A stretch of 11,127 bases of DNA from Deltaproteobacteria bacterium (GTDB lineage Bacteria; Desulfobacterota; Deferrimicrobia; Deferrimicrobiales; Deferrimicrobiaceae). The stretch covers positions 1-11,127 of the forward strand of contig JANXPS010000102.1 in assembly GCA_025357175.1 (NCBI GenBank), in the 5' to 3' direction. Below are positions 1-6,752 of the stretch, one piece after another; the stretch's first letter is position 1; each line of letters opens with the position of its first letter. The notes beneath the pieces are model-generated. The model was given only the letters and a program-made list of their open reading frames with translations, searched no databases and had not been told where the DNA came from. The position numbers were made by a program, and so were the translations under genes.

Positions 1-1
1 G

Positions 2-937
2 GACGGCACGACCTACTTCTATGTCGTAACCGCCGTCAATTCGGTCGGGGAAAGCCTCCCCTCCGCCCAGGTATCGGCGACCACGACTACCGCCCCGATG
101 ATTCTTCCGGCACCGATGGGCGTCGCAGCGGTCGGCGGCGCACGCCAGGTGACCGTCTCCTGGGCCCCCGTGACGGGGGCGGTTTCCTATCGTCTTTACT
201 GGTCGACCACGAACGGCTTCACGCCGGCTACGGGGACTCGTATCGACAACGTCGCGTCGCCCTTTGTTCACATGGGGCGGCTGGACAATACAACCTACTT
301 CTACCTGATCGCGGCGGTGAATGCGGCCGGCGAAAGCCTGCCTTCGGTGCAGGTATCGGCCACGACCGCCCCCCCCGTCGTTACCGTTCCCAACGCGCCC
401 GTCGGAGTCGTCGCGGTCGGGGGCGACAACCAGGTGACGATCGCGTGGGGGGCTGTGGCTACCGCCACGACCTACCGGATCTACTGGTCCACGACGACCG
501 GCGTCACTCCGGCAACCGGCACGCTGATCGATAACGCGACGTCCCCTTTCATCCATGGGGGGAGGACGCCGGCAACGACCTATTTCTACGTCGTCACCGC
601 GGTGAACGCGTCGGGCGAAAGCTTGCCCTCGGTTCAGGTTTCCGCCACCACCAATCCGACGCCGCCGGCCGTTCCCCCGGCGCCCGGAGGAGTCAGCGCA
701 GTCGGAGGCACCAACCAGGTCACCGTATCCTGGGGCGCCGTGACCGGTGCGACTTCATACAATCTGTACTGGGCCGCGGCTCCCGGGGTGACGCCGGCAA
801 CCGGAACACAGATTCCTAACGTAACGAGTCCCTTTTTCCACAGGCTGCTGGCGGCCAACACGCCGTATTATTATGTCGTGACCGCGGTCAATGCCGCCGG
901 CGAGAGCCTGCCCTCCGCGCAGGTGACCGCCACGACC
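2..937 (+). repeat. Tandem 285-bp FN3-like coding repeats
   Basis: Repeat units start at bases 110, 395 and 680, exactly 285 bases apart, with a partial unit at 2-109. Similarity is clear in the protein (V-T-A-V-N-A-A-G-E-S and P-A-T-G-T recur) but the DNA has diverged by many synonymous changes. The units are therefore old or maintained by selection rather than freshly duplicated. Confidence 0.85.
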
Positions 938-1135
938 TCGGCCCTCGACGGCGTGGCGCTTTATGGTACGAACTGCTCAAGTTGCCACAATCCGCTGGCG
1001 ACTTCAGACAAGCGGGGCGGCGAAACCGTGACCCGGATTCGCGCCGCGATCAACGGCAACAGGGGAGGGATGGGATTCCTGTCGTTCCTGACCGATCCCC
1101 AGCTCCAGGCGATCGCAGACGTTCTCAATTTCTGA
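2..1135 (+). CDS. Fibronectin-III repeat protein with C-terminal monoheme cytochrome c domain (5' partial)
   Basis: The frame is open from base 2, so the true start and any signal peptide lie upstream of the window. Visible are the end of one repeat and three full repeats of exactly 95 residues, each beginning A-P-x-G-V and ending near V-N-A-x-G-E-S-L-P-S. This is a fibronectin type III-like fold by pattern (W in the B strand, Y-x-Y in the F strand). The last 60 or so residues form a small class I cytochrome c domain: CSSCH at bases 974-988 binds covalent heme, and the Met in a G-G-M-G-F segment near the C terminus is the likely distal ligand. Covalent heme attachment happens outside the cytoplasmic membrane, so the protein is probably periplasmic, surface-bound or secreted. 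FN3-cytochrome fusions are known in metal-reducing and sediment bacteria; a role in electron transfer or surface attachment is inference. A terminator follows 19 bases after the stop. Confidence 0.9.
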   Translation, partial: DGTTYFYVVTAVNSVGESLPSAQVSATTTTAPMILPAPMGVAAVGGARQVTVSWAPVTGAVSYRLYWSTTNGFTPATGTRIDNVASPFVHMGRLDNTTYFYLIAAVNAAGESLPSVQVSATTAPPVVTVPNAPVGVVAVGGDNQVTIAWGAVATATTYRIYWSTTTGVTPATGTLIDNATSPFIHGGRTPATTYFYVVTAVNASGESLPSVQVSATTNPTPPAVPPAPGGVSAVGGTNQVTVSWGAVTGATSYNLYWAAAPGVTPATGTQIPNVTSPFFHRLLAANTPYYYVVTAVNAAGESLPSAQVTATTSALDGVALYGTNCSSCHNPLATSDKRGGETVTRIRAAINGNRGGMGFLSFLTDPQLQAIADVLNF

Positions 1136-1154
1136 CCGGCCGATCCCATCATAG

Positions 1155-1185
1155 AAAGGGCCCCTCCATGGGGCCCTTTTTATTT
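1155..1185 (+). terminator. Intrinsic terminator after the FN3-cytochrome gene
   Basis: A perfect 10-bp stem (bases 1155-1164 with 1170-1179) and a 5-base loop, followed by a T-rich tail to about 1185. The stem is almost all G-C. It also reads as a weaker hairpin on the other strand, where the A run would become T, but no leftward gene ends here. Confidence 0.92.
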
Positions 1186-1228
1186 GATACTGTAATCAGT
1201 AATTCCAGTTATCAGGCAGGGGGCAAAC

Positions 1229-2689
1229 GTGGGGGTCGGCTCCGACCGTATATATCGGGCAATTGTCGAACAAATGGGGGAGGGGGCCCTGGTTCTCGCA
1301 CGGGATGGCCGGATTCTTTATGCCAACCGGCGGTTCGCCGAGATCGTCGGGCTCCCGCTCGACAAGGTTGTTGGAGCGGAGCTGGAATCGTTTCACTCGG
1401 ATTCCGATGTCCCGATTCTTCGAAATTACCTGCCCGGAGCCCATCCCAGGGTCAACCGCCGGGAATCGGTTCTCGTGCGGCCGAATGGTGAAAAAGTGCG
1501 GGTTTCCATTTCGCTTGACCATCTCGTCGATTGCAGCCCATCGAGTTATTGCCTGGTGGTTACCGACCTGACGGAAAGAAAGCGGGCCGAGGCCGAGCTC
1601 ATGGCGAGCGAGGCGCGTTTCCGTTCCGTGGTCGAACACGTACCGGTGGGCCTCTTCATAGTCCAGGACGGGATCGTGGTCTTCATGAACCCGGAGCAGG
1701 AACGCCTTTTCGGCAGTTACCCGGCTTCCCTCGAAAAGTGTTCCGGAGCGGCCGTCCATCCGGAAGATCAGGAAATGTTCCTGAAACTTTGCAGCGATGG
1801 GAGGCCGGCGGATTGTAAAACGGGTGCGACCGAATTGCGTTATTTCCCGAAAGGGGCGCCGAACCGGGAGGACACCCCGCGGTACGCCCATTGCCGGGCC
1901 ACCGATATTCGATATCGCGGAGACCGCGCCGTCCTGGTGAACATGATCGACGTCACGCGGACCAAGGAGATCGAACAGATCGTTCTCAAGCAGGAAAAAC
2001 TGGCGGCGCTGGGACTCGTCGCCGCGAGCATGGCCCACGAAATCCGAAATCCCCTTTCAGGACTCAACATTTACCTATATGCGGTGGAAGCGCATCTGGA
2101 GGGGGCGGATGGCATCGATCCGGCGACGCTGGAAAAGACCCGGGCCCTGCTCGACACCGCGAGAGGCGCCGCTGAAAAGATCGAGGATGTCATTCGCAGG
2201 GTGATGGATTACGCGCGTCCCGCTTCGTTGAAACTGGTCGAAGGGCAGATCAACCTTGCCGTCAGCGAAGCGGTGGTGCTGGGCATGATGGTGCTGGGCA
2301 AGAGCGGGATCAAGCTCGAAACACGGCTGGCCGATGGGCTACCCCTGTGCCTGGCCGACCTGCGCCTGGTGGAACAGGCCATCCTCAACCTGATCGTGAA
2401 TGCGGGGCAGGCGGTTGAACAGTCGGAAGGCCGCGGGGGGCGCATCGAGATTTCGACTGCCCTGGAGGGCAGGCACATCCTCATTCGCGTGGGCGATTCC
2501 GGGCCCGGCGTGCCCCCGCACCTGCGTGAAAGGATTTTCGAGCCATTTTTCACGACCCGGAGCGGCGGTACGGGGATCGGGCTCGCTTTCACGAGCAAGA
2601 TCATCGCCAATCACGACGGATTCCTGGAGGTCGGGGAAAGTTTTCTGGGCGGTGCCGAATTCCGTGTCTATCTTCCGCTTGGCCGTTAA
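1229..2689 (+). CDS. Orphan PAS-PAS sensor histidine kinase
   Basis: A 486-residue kinase with no predicted membrane span or signal peptide, so probably cytoplasmic. Residues about 8-115 form a first PAS domain (R-D-G-R-I-L-Y-A-N near 25-33, ending in the typical V-T-D-L-T-E-R-K-R linker). Residues about 127-245 form a second PAS domain (ending V-N-M-I-D-V-T). The dimerisation domain has the H-box M-A-H-E-I-R-N-P with phospho-acceptor His270. The ATPase domain carries an N box (Asn387, Asn391), a G1 box G-D-S-G-P-G (422-427), an F box (E-P-F-F-T-T-R) and a G2 box G-T-G-I-G-L. It autophosphorylates and passes phosphate to a response regulator. None is fused or adjacent, so partner and signal are unknown. 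The GTG start at 1229 is chosen because an AGGGGG ribosome site (1218-1223) sits five bases before it and the first PAS domain begins directly after it. Confidence 0.93.
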   Translation: MGVGSDRIYRAIVEQMGEGALVLARDGRILYANRRFAEIVGLPLDKVVGAELESFHSDSDVPILRNYLPGAHPRVNRRESVLVRPNGEKVRVSISLDHLVDCSPSSYCLVVTDLTERKRAEAELMASEARFRSVVEHVPVGLFIVQDGIVVFMNPEQERLFGSYPASLEKCSGAAVHPEDQEMFLKLCSDGRPADCKTGATELRYFPKGAPNREDTPRYAHCRATDIRYRGDRAVLVNMIDVTRTKEIEQIVLKQEKLAALGLVAASMAHEIRNPLSGLNIYLYAVEAHLEGADGIDPATLEKTRALLDTARGAAEKIEDVIRRVMDYARPASLKLVEGQINLAVSEAVVLGMMVLGKSGIKLETRLADGLPLCLADLRLVEQAILNLIVNAGQAVEQSEGRGGRIEISTALEGRHILIRVGDSGPGVPPHLRERIFEPFFTTRSGGTGIGLAFTSKIIANHDGFLEVGESFLGGAEFRVYLPLGR

Positions 2690-2860
2690 CGCCCGGGGGC
2701 TCGCTCGTGTCGGATATTTTCAATACCGATCTATAAAATATTCTAAAAGATATCCGCCATTATCGGCATCATCCTGCCCGTATTTGCATAAACACCCGTT
2801 AAATTAGCGTTAATCGTTTTTAACCCCGCATCTGAAACTCGGCATGGTCCGTGCATTTAA

Positions 2861-2897
2861 TTGCAAGTGCGATAACGGCGATTCGTTTATCGCGCAA
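2861..2897 (+). promoter_or_regulatory. Hairpin in the leader of the cold-shock gene
   Basis: Bases 2869-2875 (GCGATAA) pair perfectly with 2887-2893 (TTATCGC) around an 11-base loop. TTGC at 2861-2864 pairs with GCAA at 2894-2897 after a 4-base bulge. The hairpin lies in an unusually A+T-rich leader about 250 bases long and ends 30 bases before the ribosome site of the cold-shock gene. Long structured leaders that change fold with temperature are known for cspA-type mRNAs. That this hairpin does so here is inference, and the transcription start is not known. A run of A rather than T follows it, so it is not a terminator on the plus strand. Confidence 0.45.
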
Positions 2898-2941
2898 AAA
2901 AATGCCGGCCCTCGGGGTCGAATAACCGGAGGAATCAGACG

Positions 2942-3139
2942 ATGACGGGAACAGTGAAGTGGTTCAACGACGCAAAAGGGTTCGGATTCATCACCGGTGA
3001 AAGCGGCGAGGATGTGTTCGTCCATTTCAGCGAAGTCCAGGGCGAGGGCTACCGGTCACTGGCCGAAGGACAGCGCGTCGAATTCGATATCGCCGACAGC
3101 CCCAAGGGCAAACGGGCGGCGAATGTACGGAAGGCTTGA
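2942..3139 (+). CDS. Cold-shock protein, CspA family
   Basis: A 65-residue single cold-shock domain, full length for the family. It has the N-terminal T-G-T-V-K-W-F-N strand, RNP1 motif K-G-F-G-F-I (residues 12-17) and RNP2 motif V-F-V-H-F (25-29), the aromatic surface that binds single-stranded RNA and DNA. Proteins of this type act as RNA chaperones or anti-terminators in the cytoplasm; many are cold-induced, others are constitutive or growth-phase dependent. The ATG at 2942 follows a strong GGAGGA site at 2928-2933. The gene stands alone, with a long leader before it and a convergent gene after it. Which csp paralogue it is cannot be told from this sequence. Confidence 0.96.
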   Translation: MTGTVKWFNDAKGFGFITGESGEDVFVHFSEVQGEGYRSLAEGQRVEFDIADSPKGKRAANVRKA

Positions 3140-3184
3140 TCCCGACGCGGAGCAACATCCGGCATCATCCGCCGGCTCGGGGGT

Positions 3185-3520
3185 CTATCGCGTCTGATTG
3201 CTGACGATCGTGATTTCGTCGTCGCGGAAGACCACCTTGATGCCTTCCTGGAGCGCCTCGCACCGGTCGCACAGCCAAAGGCCGGCATTCTGGGACATCC
3301 TGTTGACGGCCGGGAGCAGGGCGTCGAAATTTATCGAGACGATGAACTGCCGCAACTGCACCTGCTTCTCCGCGACGAAATCCAGCTTCGGGAGCGTTTC
3401 AAGGAACTCGCCCCAGGCACGCTTGGCCTCGCCCACAATCTCGGCAGGCCCGATCAACTCCTGCAACTTCTGGGTGACTTCGGCCGGCAACTGCTTTGCA
3501 CGAATCAGTACCTGTTCCAT
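3185..3520 (-). CDS. Conserved-looking small protein of unknown function with a CxxC pair
   Basis: I do not recognise the family. The 111-residue product is mostly helical by composition (Q-K-L-Q-E-L-I, E-A-K-R-A-W-G-E-F-L) with one C-x-x-C pair at residues 84 and 87 near the C terminus, followed by a probable short beta segment (I-K-V-V-F-R-D-D-E-I-T-I). There is no signal peptide or membrane span, so it is likely cytoplasmic. The ATG at 3520 is preferred over an in-frame TTG twelve bases upstream because a GGAGGGG ribosome site lies just before the ATG and overlaps that TTG. It starts 36 bases downstream of the DUF2147 gene on the same strand, so the two may be cotranscribed, and it converges with the cold-shock gene. 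Confidence 0.75.
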   Translation of the reverse strand: MEQVLIRAKQLPAEVTQKLQELIGPAEIVGEAKRAWGEFLETLPKLDFVAEKQVQLRQFIVSINFDALLPAVNRMSQNAGLWLCDRCEALQEGIKVVFRDDEITIVSNQTR

Positions 3521-3556
3521 GGTCCCCTCCAATTCCCTATAACGATCATTATGCGC

Positions 3557-4093
3557 TCATGTCGCCGCAAGTGGAACCGCTCGTCGGCACCAGCTTCCTC
3601 TGGCCCGTATTCTCGAGACGTTTTCGGCTCCCTGCGGGAGGCGCACCCAAGTCTGGGTCCGTCCGAAGAGCGGGAGGCCGACGTATCCCCGGACCTTCAA
3701 CTTCTTCCCCCCCTCCGCAAGCGCGAACGAACAGCGGTAGACCGTTCCGTTTTCCGGGTCGAGGATGAATCCGCCCGACCATTCGTTTCCCTTCCGGGAA
3801 AGGTCCCAGAGGATCGTCATGCCGACGATCTGACGACCCTTCCGAATCCCCTCGCAACGTTCGCACACCGGGTCGGCCGGTTCGCCCGGATCCGGGAACA
3901 GCTTCTCGATCTTCCCGTGGAACGTTCCGTTTTCCTCCCAGATCCGCACGATCGACCGGACTTTTCCCGTCTCGTCGTCCACCGTCCTCCAACTTCCGGC
4001 CGGCGAAGCGTCGGCGGCGGTGGCGGAATGGGGGATGGCGGAAGAGAGGGCGACGACGGCGAACCCGATCCGGATCGCGGTAAAAATCCTCAT
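3557..4093 (-). CDS. DUF2147-family exported protein
   Basis: A 178-residue precursor with a signal peptide: Arg at residues 2 and 8, a hydrophobic stretch at 9-20, and A-x-A cleavage probable after Ala26. The mature part matches the DUF2147 pattern: G-S-W-R-T-V-D-D-E-T-G-K near the start, a C-x-x-C pair (Cys77, Cys80), I-V-G-M-T-I-L-W, N-E-W-S-G-G, L-D-P-E-N-G and a final K-V-R-G-Y-V-G followed by F-G-R-T-Q-T-W. The family is small, secreted and functionally uncharacterised, probably a beta-barrel-like fold; a periplasmic location is likely. About 25 residues after the domain (rich in Arg and Ala) are extra compared with the usual end. The ATG at 4093 has a GGAAAGGA ribosome site and begins the signal peptide; the same frame runs far upstream antisense to the phosphatase gene, but that extension is not real. 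Confidence 0.88.
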   Translation of the reverse strand: MRIFTAIRIGFAVVALSSAIPHSATAADASPAGSWRTVDDETGKVRSIVRIWEENGTFHGKIEKLFPDPGEPADPVCERCEGIRKGRQIVGMTILWDLSRKGNEWSGGFILDPENGTVYRCSFALAEGGKKLKVRGYVGLPLFGRTQTWVRLPQGAENVSRIRARGSWCRRAVPLAAT

Positions 4094-4157
4094 CCGTGAA
4101 TCCTTTCCGGAAATTTTGCACCATTGCGGGAACCCCTGCCCGCTCCCGGCACGGGGT

Positions 4158-4173
4158 AAATGGTATGATGGGG
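4158..4173 (+). promoter_or_regulatory. Extended -10 promoter-like element before the phosphatase operon
   Basis: The 16 bases contain TGG followed by TATGAT (4164-4169), which resembles an extended -10 hexamer (TG-n-TATAAT with one mismatch). No good -35 box sits 16-18 bases upstream. The same 16 bases recur with one change (T to C) before the acyl carrier protein gene at 7161-7176. It lies 42 bases before the phosphatase ATG. Confidence 0.5.
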
Positions 4174-4214
4174 GTTCAGAGCCGAAATGGGAATCCCCGC
4201 AGGAGCATGGAAGC

Positions 4215-4868
4215 ATGGTATCCGACCCACCCTTTTTCGTGACGATCGATTTCGACGGCACGGTCGTCGACACGGACATCACCGACTCGGTCATCGCCCG
4301 GTATGCACGCGCGGGATGGGAAGAGGCGGAACGGCTTTGGGAGGAGGGCCGGATCGGCTCGAGGGAATGCCTTTCGACCCAGATGTCGATGATCGACGTT
4401 CCGCTCGAGACCGTCATGCACCACCTGGACGATTTCTCCGTGCACGAGAGTTTTCCTGCCTTCGTGGAATTCCTGGAGCGGTCCCGCATTCCCTTCTGCA
4501 TCGTGAGCGACGGCTTCAGCGTCGTCATCGAACGGATTCTGGCCAATGCCGGCCTGAGCGGCATTCCTGTCCACGGAAACGTCCTGCGGAACGGGGATTC
4601 CGGTCTGGTCTGCTCGTTCCCGAATTCCCGCGAAGGCTGCGAATCGGGAACCTGCAAGTGCATGGTCTCCCGGCAGCAGGGGGGAGGGTTGCCCGTCATC
4701 CACATCGGCGACGGAAGGAGCGATTTCTGCCTCGCGAGCCATGCCTCCCACGTATTCGCGAAGGGGAGTCTCGCGGACCATTGCCGCGACCGAAAGATAC
4801 CCCACACCCCTTTTGACGATTTCCGCACGGTCGAGGCCGGCATCCGGGCGCTGGTCCTCGTCCGCTGA
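4215..4868 (+). CDS. HAD-superfamily phosphatase, MtnX / phosphoserine phosphatase-like
   Basis: A 217-residue subfamily IB-type HAD phosphatase. Motif I is I-D-F-D-G-T (nucleophile Asp12, acid-base Asp14), motif II is the Ser in I-V-S-D-G-F (Ser98), the motif III Lys is probably Lys148 in the cysteine-rich S-G-T-C-K-C segment, and motif IV is G-D-G-R-S-D (Asp166, Asp170). These residues form a Mg-dependent phosphomonoesterase site. The helical cap after motif I and the C-x-C-K region resemble MtnX-like enzymes (methionine salvage, diketo-methylthiopentyl-phosphate phosphatase), but no other salvage gene is nearby, so the substrate is unassigned. The ATG at 4215 follows AGGAG at 4201-4205; an upstream in-frame start would run into the divergent DUF2147 gene. 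It is cytoplasmic. The aminotransferase gene follows after 43 bases and is probably cotranscribed. Confidence 0.87.
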   Translation: MVSDPPFFVTIDFDGTVVDTDITDSVIARYARAGWEEAERLWEEGRIGSRECLSTQMSMIDVPLETVMHHLDDFSVHESFPAFVEFLERSRIPFCIVSDGFSVVIERILANAGLSGIPVHGNVLRNGDSGLVCSFPNSREGCESGTCKCMVSRQQGGGLPVIHIGDGRSDFCLASHASHVFAKGSLADHCRDRKIPHTPFDDFRTVEAGIRALVLVR

Positions 4869-4911
4869 TTTACCCCGAACACCCTACATCAGACACAGAG
4901 GAGCCCTCGAG

Positions 4912-6294
4912 ATGGACGCGCCGTATCCGAACGAAACGCAGTTGCTCGAACTCGAATCCCGATACTGCTCGTACGGGGATACCGTGCACTATCTCGAGCA
5001 GCCGCAGATATTCGAACGGTGCGAGGGGTCCTGGCTGTTCGACTCGCAGGGGAAACAGTACCTCGATGTCCAGATGTGGTATTCCGCGGTCAACTTCGGC
5101 TATCGAAACCCCGAGATCGAGGCGGCGCACAACCGGCAGATGGCCGCGCTCCCCCAGGTCGCCTCCCAGTATCTCCACAAGGAAAAGATTCTGCTGTCCG
5201 CGGCGATCGGCGAGGAGACCGAAAAGCGGTTCGGACAGCGGGGCCGGGTCCATTTCAACGTGGGCGGCGCGCAGGCGATCGAGGACAGCCTCAAGGTGGT
5301 CCGGAACTTCAAGAAGGGGAAATCGCTCATGTTCGCGTTCATGGGCGGATACCACGGCCGCACGCTCGCGGCGACGGAACTCACCAGCAGCTTCCGCTAC
5401 CGGAAACGGTTCGGCCACTTCGGGAACCGGGCGACGTTTATCCCCTATCCCTACTGCTACCGCTGCTACTACGGGAAAAAACGGGGCGAATGCGATTTCG
5501 AGTGCGTGAAGCAGTTCGGGAAACTTTTCGAGACCGAATATTACGGGGCGATCGACCTGAAGGACGGCGAGGCGGAGCACGCGGCGTTCTACATGGAGCC
5601 GATCCAGGCGACCGGCGGCTACGTCATCCCCCCACCCGACTATTTCCTCCAGATCGAGGAGATCCTCCGGAAGCACGGCATCCTGCTCGTCAGCGACGAG
5701 ATCCAGATGGGCTTCTACCGCACCGGGAAGCTCTGGGCGATGGAACATTTCGGCGTCAAGCCCGACATCGTCGCGTTCGCCAAATCGCTGACCAACGGAT
5801 TGAATCCGCTCTCCGGCATCTGGGCCCGGGAAGAACTGATCAACCCCGGGATCTTCCCGCCGGGATCGACCCACTCCACCTTCTCGAGCAACCCGCTCGG
5901 CACCGCGGCGGGGCTTGCCGTCATGGAATACATCCGGAGCCACGACCTCGAGACAAGCGTCGCCGAAAAGGGACGCTACATGGTTTCCCGGCTGCGGGAG
6001 ATTAAAGAGCGGCACCCGGTCGTCGGCGACGTGGACGGGCTGGGTCTCGCGGTCCGGATCGAGCTGACGAAGGCGGACGGCTTCACCCCCGACCGGGCGT
6101 TGACCGACCGGATCTTCCAGGAGGGCATGAAGGGGGAGACCGTCGTGCGGGGAGAGAAGTACGGGCTGGTGCTCGATGTCGGCGGCTACTACAAGAACGT
6201 CTTCACGCTCGCCCCGGCGCTCACGATCTCCTACGACGAGATCGATCTGTTCGCGGAACTGTTCGAGGCGCTCCTGATCCGATGCTCGGGGTGA
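4912..6294 (+). CDS. Class III PLP-dependent aminotransferase
   Basis: A 460-residue fold-type I enzyme of the ornithine/GABA aminotransferase class. Visible are N-V-G-G-A-Q-A near residue 116 (phosphate-binding loop), G-G-Y-H-G-R-T (145-151), the cofactor-ring Asp262 in V-S-D-E-I-Q-M-G-F, and the Schiff-base Lys291 in F-A-K-S-L-T-N-G. T-H-S-T-F-S-S-N-P (320-328) supplies the second phosphate contact. It transfers an amino group, usually from or to an omega-amino or alpha-amino donor, onto a carbonyl acceptor; the substrate cannot be read from the sequence. Four cysteines between residues 182 and 198 (C-Y-R-C then C-x-x-x-C) match a loop seen in several aminotransferases of this class and might bind a metal. 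ATG 4912 is preceded by AGAGGAG at 4897-4903. The upstream reach of this frame to 4741 is antisense-free but overlaps the phosphatase gene, so it was not used. Confidence 0.92.
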   Translation: MDAPYPNETQLLELESRYCSYGDTVHYLEQPQIFERCEGSWLFDSQGKQYLDVQMWYSAVNFGYRNPEIEAAHNRQMAALPQVASQYLHKEKILLSAAIGEETEKRFGQRGRVHFNVGGAQAIEDSLKVVRNFKKGKSLMFAFMGGYHGRTLAATELTSSFRYRKRFGHFGNRATFIPYPYCYRCYYGKKRGECDFECVKQFGKLFETEYYGAIDLKDGEAEHAAFYMEPIQATGGYVIPPPDYFLQIEEILRKHGILLVSDEIQMGFYRTGKLWAMEHFGVKPDIVAFAKSLTNGLNPLSGIWAREELINPGIFPPGSTHSTFSSNPLGTAAGLAVMEYIRSHDLETSVAEKGRYMVSRLREIKERHPVVGDVDGLGLAVRIELTKADGFTPDRALTDRIFQEGMKGETVVRGEKYGLVLDVGGYYKNVFTLAPALTISYDEIDLFAELFEALLIRCSG

Positions 6295-6350
6295 CGTTCA
6301 GCAATCTCCTGGAACCCGCCTCCGACCCCCGCGAGCTGTCGATCGGTGTC

Positions 6351-6370
6351 GGCGGTATTTCTCTACCGCC
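6351..6370. terminator. Small inverted repeat between convergent genes
   Basis: GGCGGTA (6351-6357) and TACCGCC (6364-6370) form a perfect 7-bp stem with a 6-base loop. It lies 57 bases after the aminotransferase stop and overlaps the last codons and stop of the leftward transporter gene. No T tract follows on either strand, so termination is only a possibility; it may instead stabilise 3' ends. Confidence 0.4.
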
Positions 6371-6752
6371 CAGCGGGGTGTCTCGATTCGCTGAAGCTTA
6401 GGAATACGATCCCGCAGGCGATGCACGCGGCGCCGACGACCTGCATCATCGAGATGTGCTCCCCGAAGAGGATCCGGGAGAGGATCAGGACGGAGACCAC
6501 CTCGAGGTGGGACGCGGCGAACGCGGGACCGACCGGCGCCCGCTTGAGCAGCGTCATCCAGGTGACGAACGCGCAGAGGTAGCCTGCGATCGCGCCGTAG
6601 ATCCAGGGGGTCGAGAGGGCGCCCGAAAGCCAGGCGAATGTCATCGAGAACTCGCCTGTCCGACCCGCAGCCAGCTTGAAGCAGATCTGCGTCCAGCTGT
6701 CGAACAGCATCAGTGCACCGAATCCGAAAACGTAGAACCGGGTCCTGCTCAC
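6363..6752 (-). CDS. Four-helix EamA/DMT-type half-transporter, second subunit
   Basis: The 129-residue product has four hydrophobic segments: about residues 6-27, 42-67, 75-97 and 102-121. The pattern matches one half of a ten-helix EamA (drug/metabolite transporter) protein or an SMR/ArnF-like small subunit. The ending A-A-C-I-A-C-G-I-V-F-L-S-F is typical of the final EamA helix. The start is GTG at 6752, overlapping the TGA of the upstream gene by four bases (GTGA), with a GGGGGAGG ribosome site just before. Such an overlap means translational coupling and near 1:1 synthesis, as expected for two subunits that form one pump in the inner membrane. Substrate unknown: ArnE/ArnF pairs flip aminoarabinose-lipid and SMR pairs export cations or polyamines. 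Confidence 0.82.
   Translation of the reverse strand: MSRTRFYVFGFGALMLFDSWTQICFKLAAGRTGEFSMTFAWLSGALSTPWIYGAIAGYLCAFVTWMTLLKRAPVGPAFAASHLEVVSVLILSRILFGEHISMMQVVGAACIACGIVFLSFSESRHPAGR

Noticed and set aside
1184..1212. A promoter for the histidine kinase (TTGATA as -35)
   Set aside because: The -35 is good but every hexamer 16-18 bases later matches the -10 consensus poorly, and the start would fall in the ribosome site.
3551..4099. A 182-residue rightward open frame
   Set aside because: Antisense shadow of the DUF2147 gene; Arg/Pro/Ser-rich and without any motif.
4094..4882. A long leftward frame extending the DUF2147 gene to 441 residues
   Set aside because: The extra part is antisense to the phosphatase gene, whose motifs are complete, and the signal peptide with a good ribosome site begins at 4093.
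4870..6015. A 381-residue leftward open frame
   Set aside because: It is the antisense shadow of the aminotransferase in GC-rich DNA. It has no recognisable domain and no ribosome site, while the plus-strand gene has all catalytic residues.
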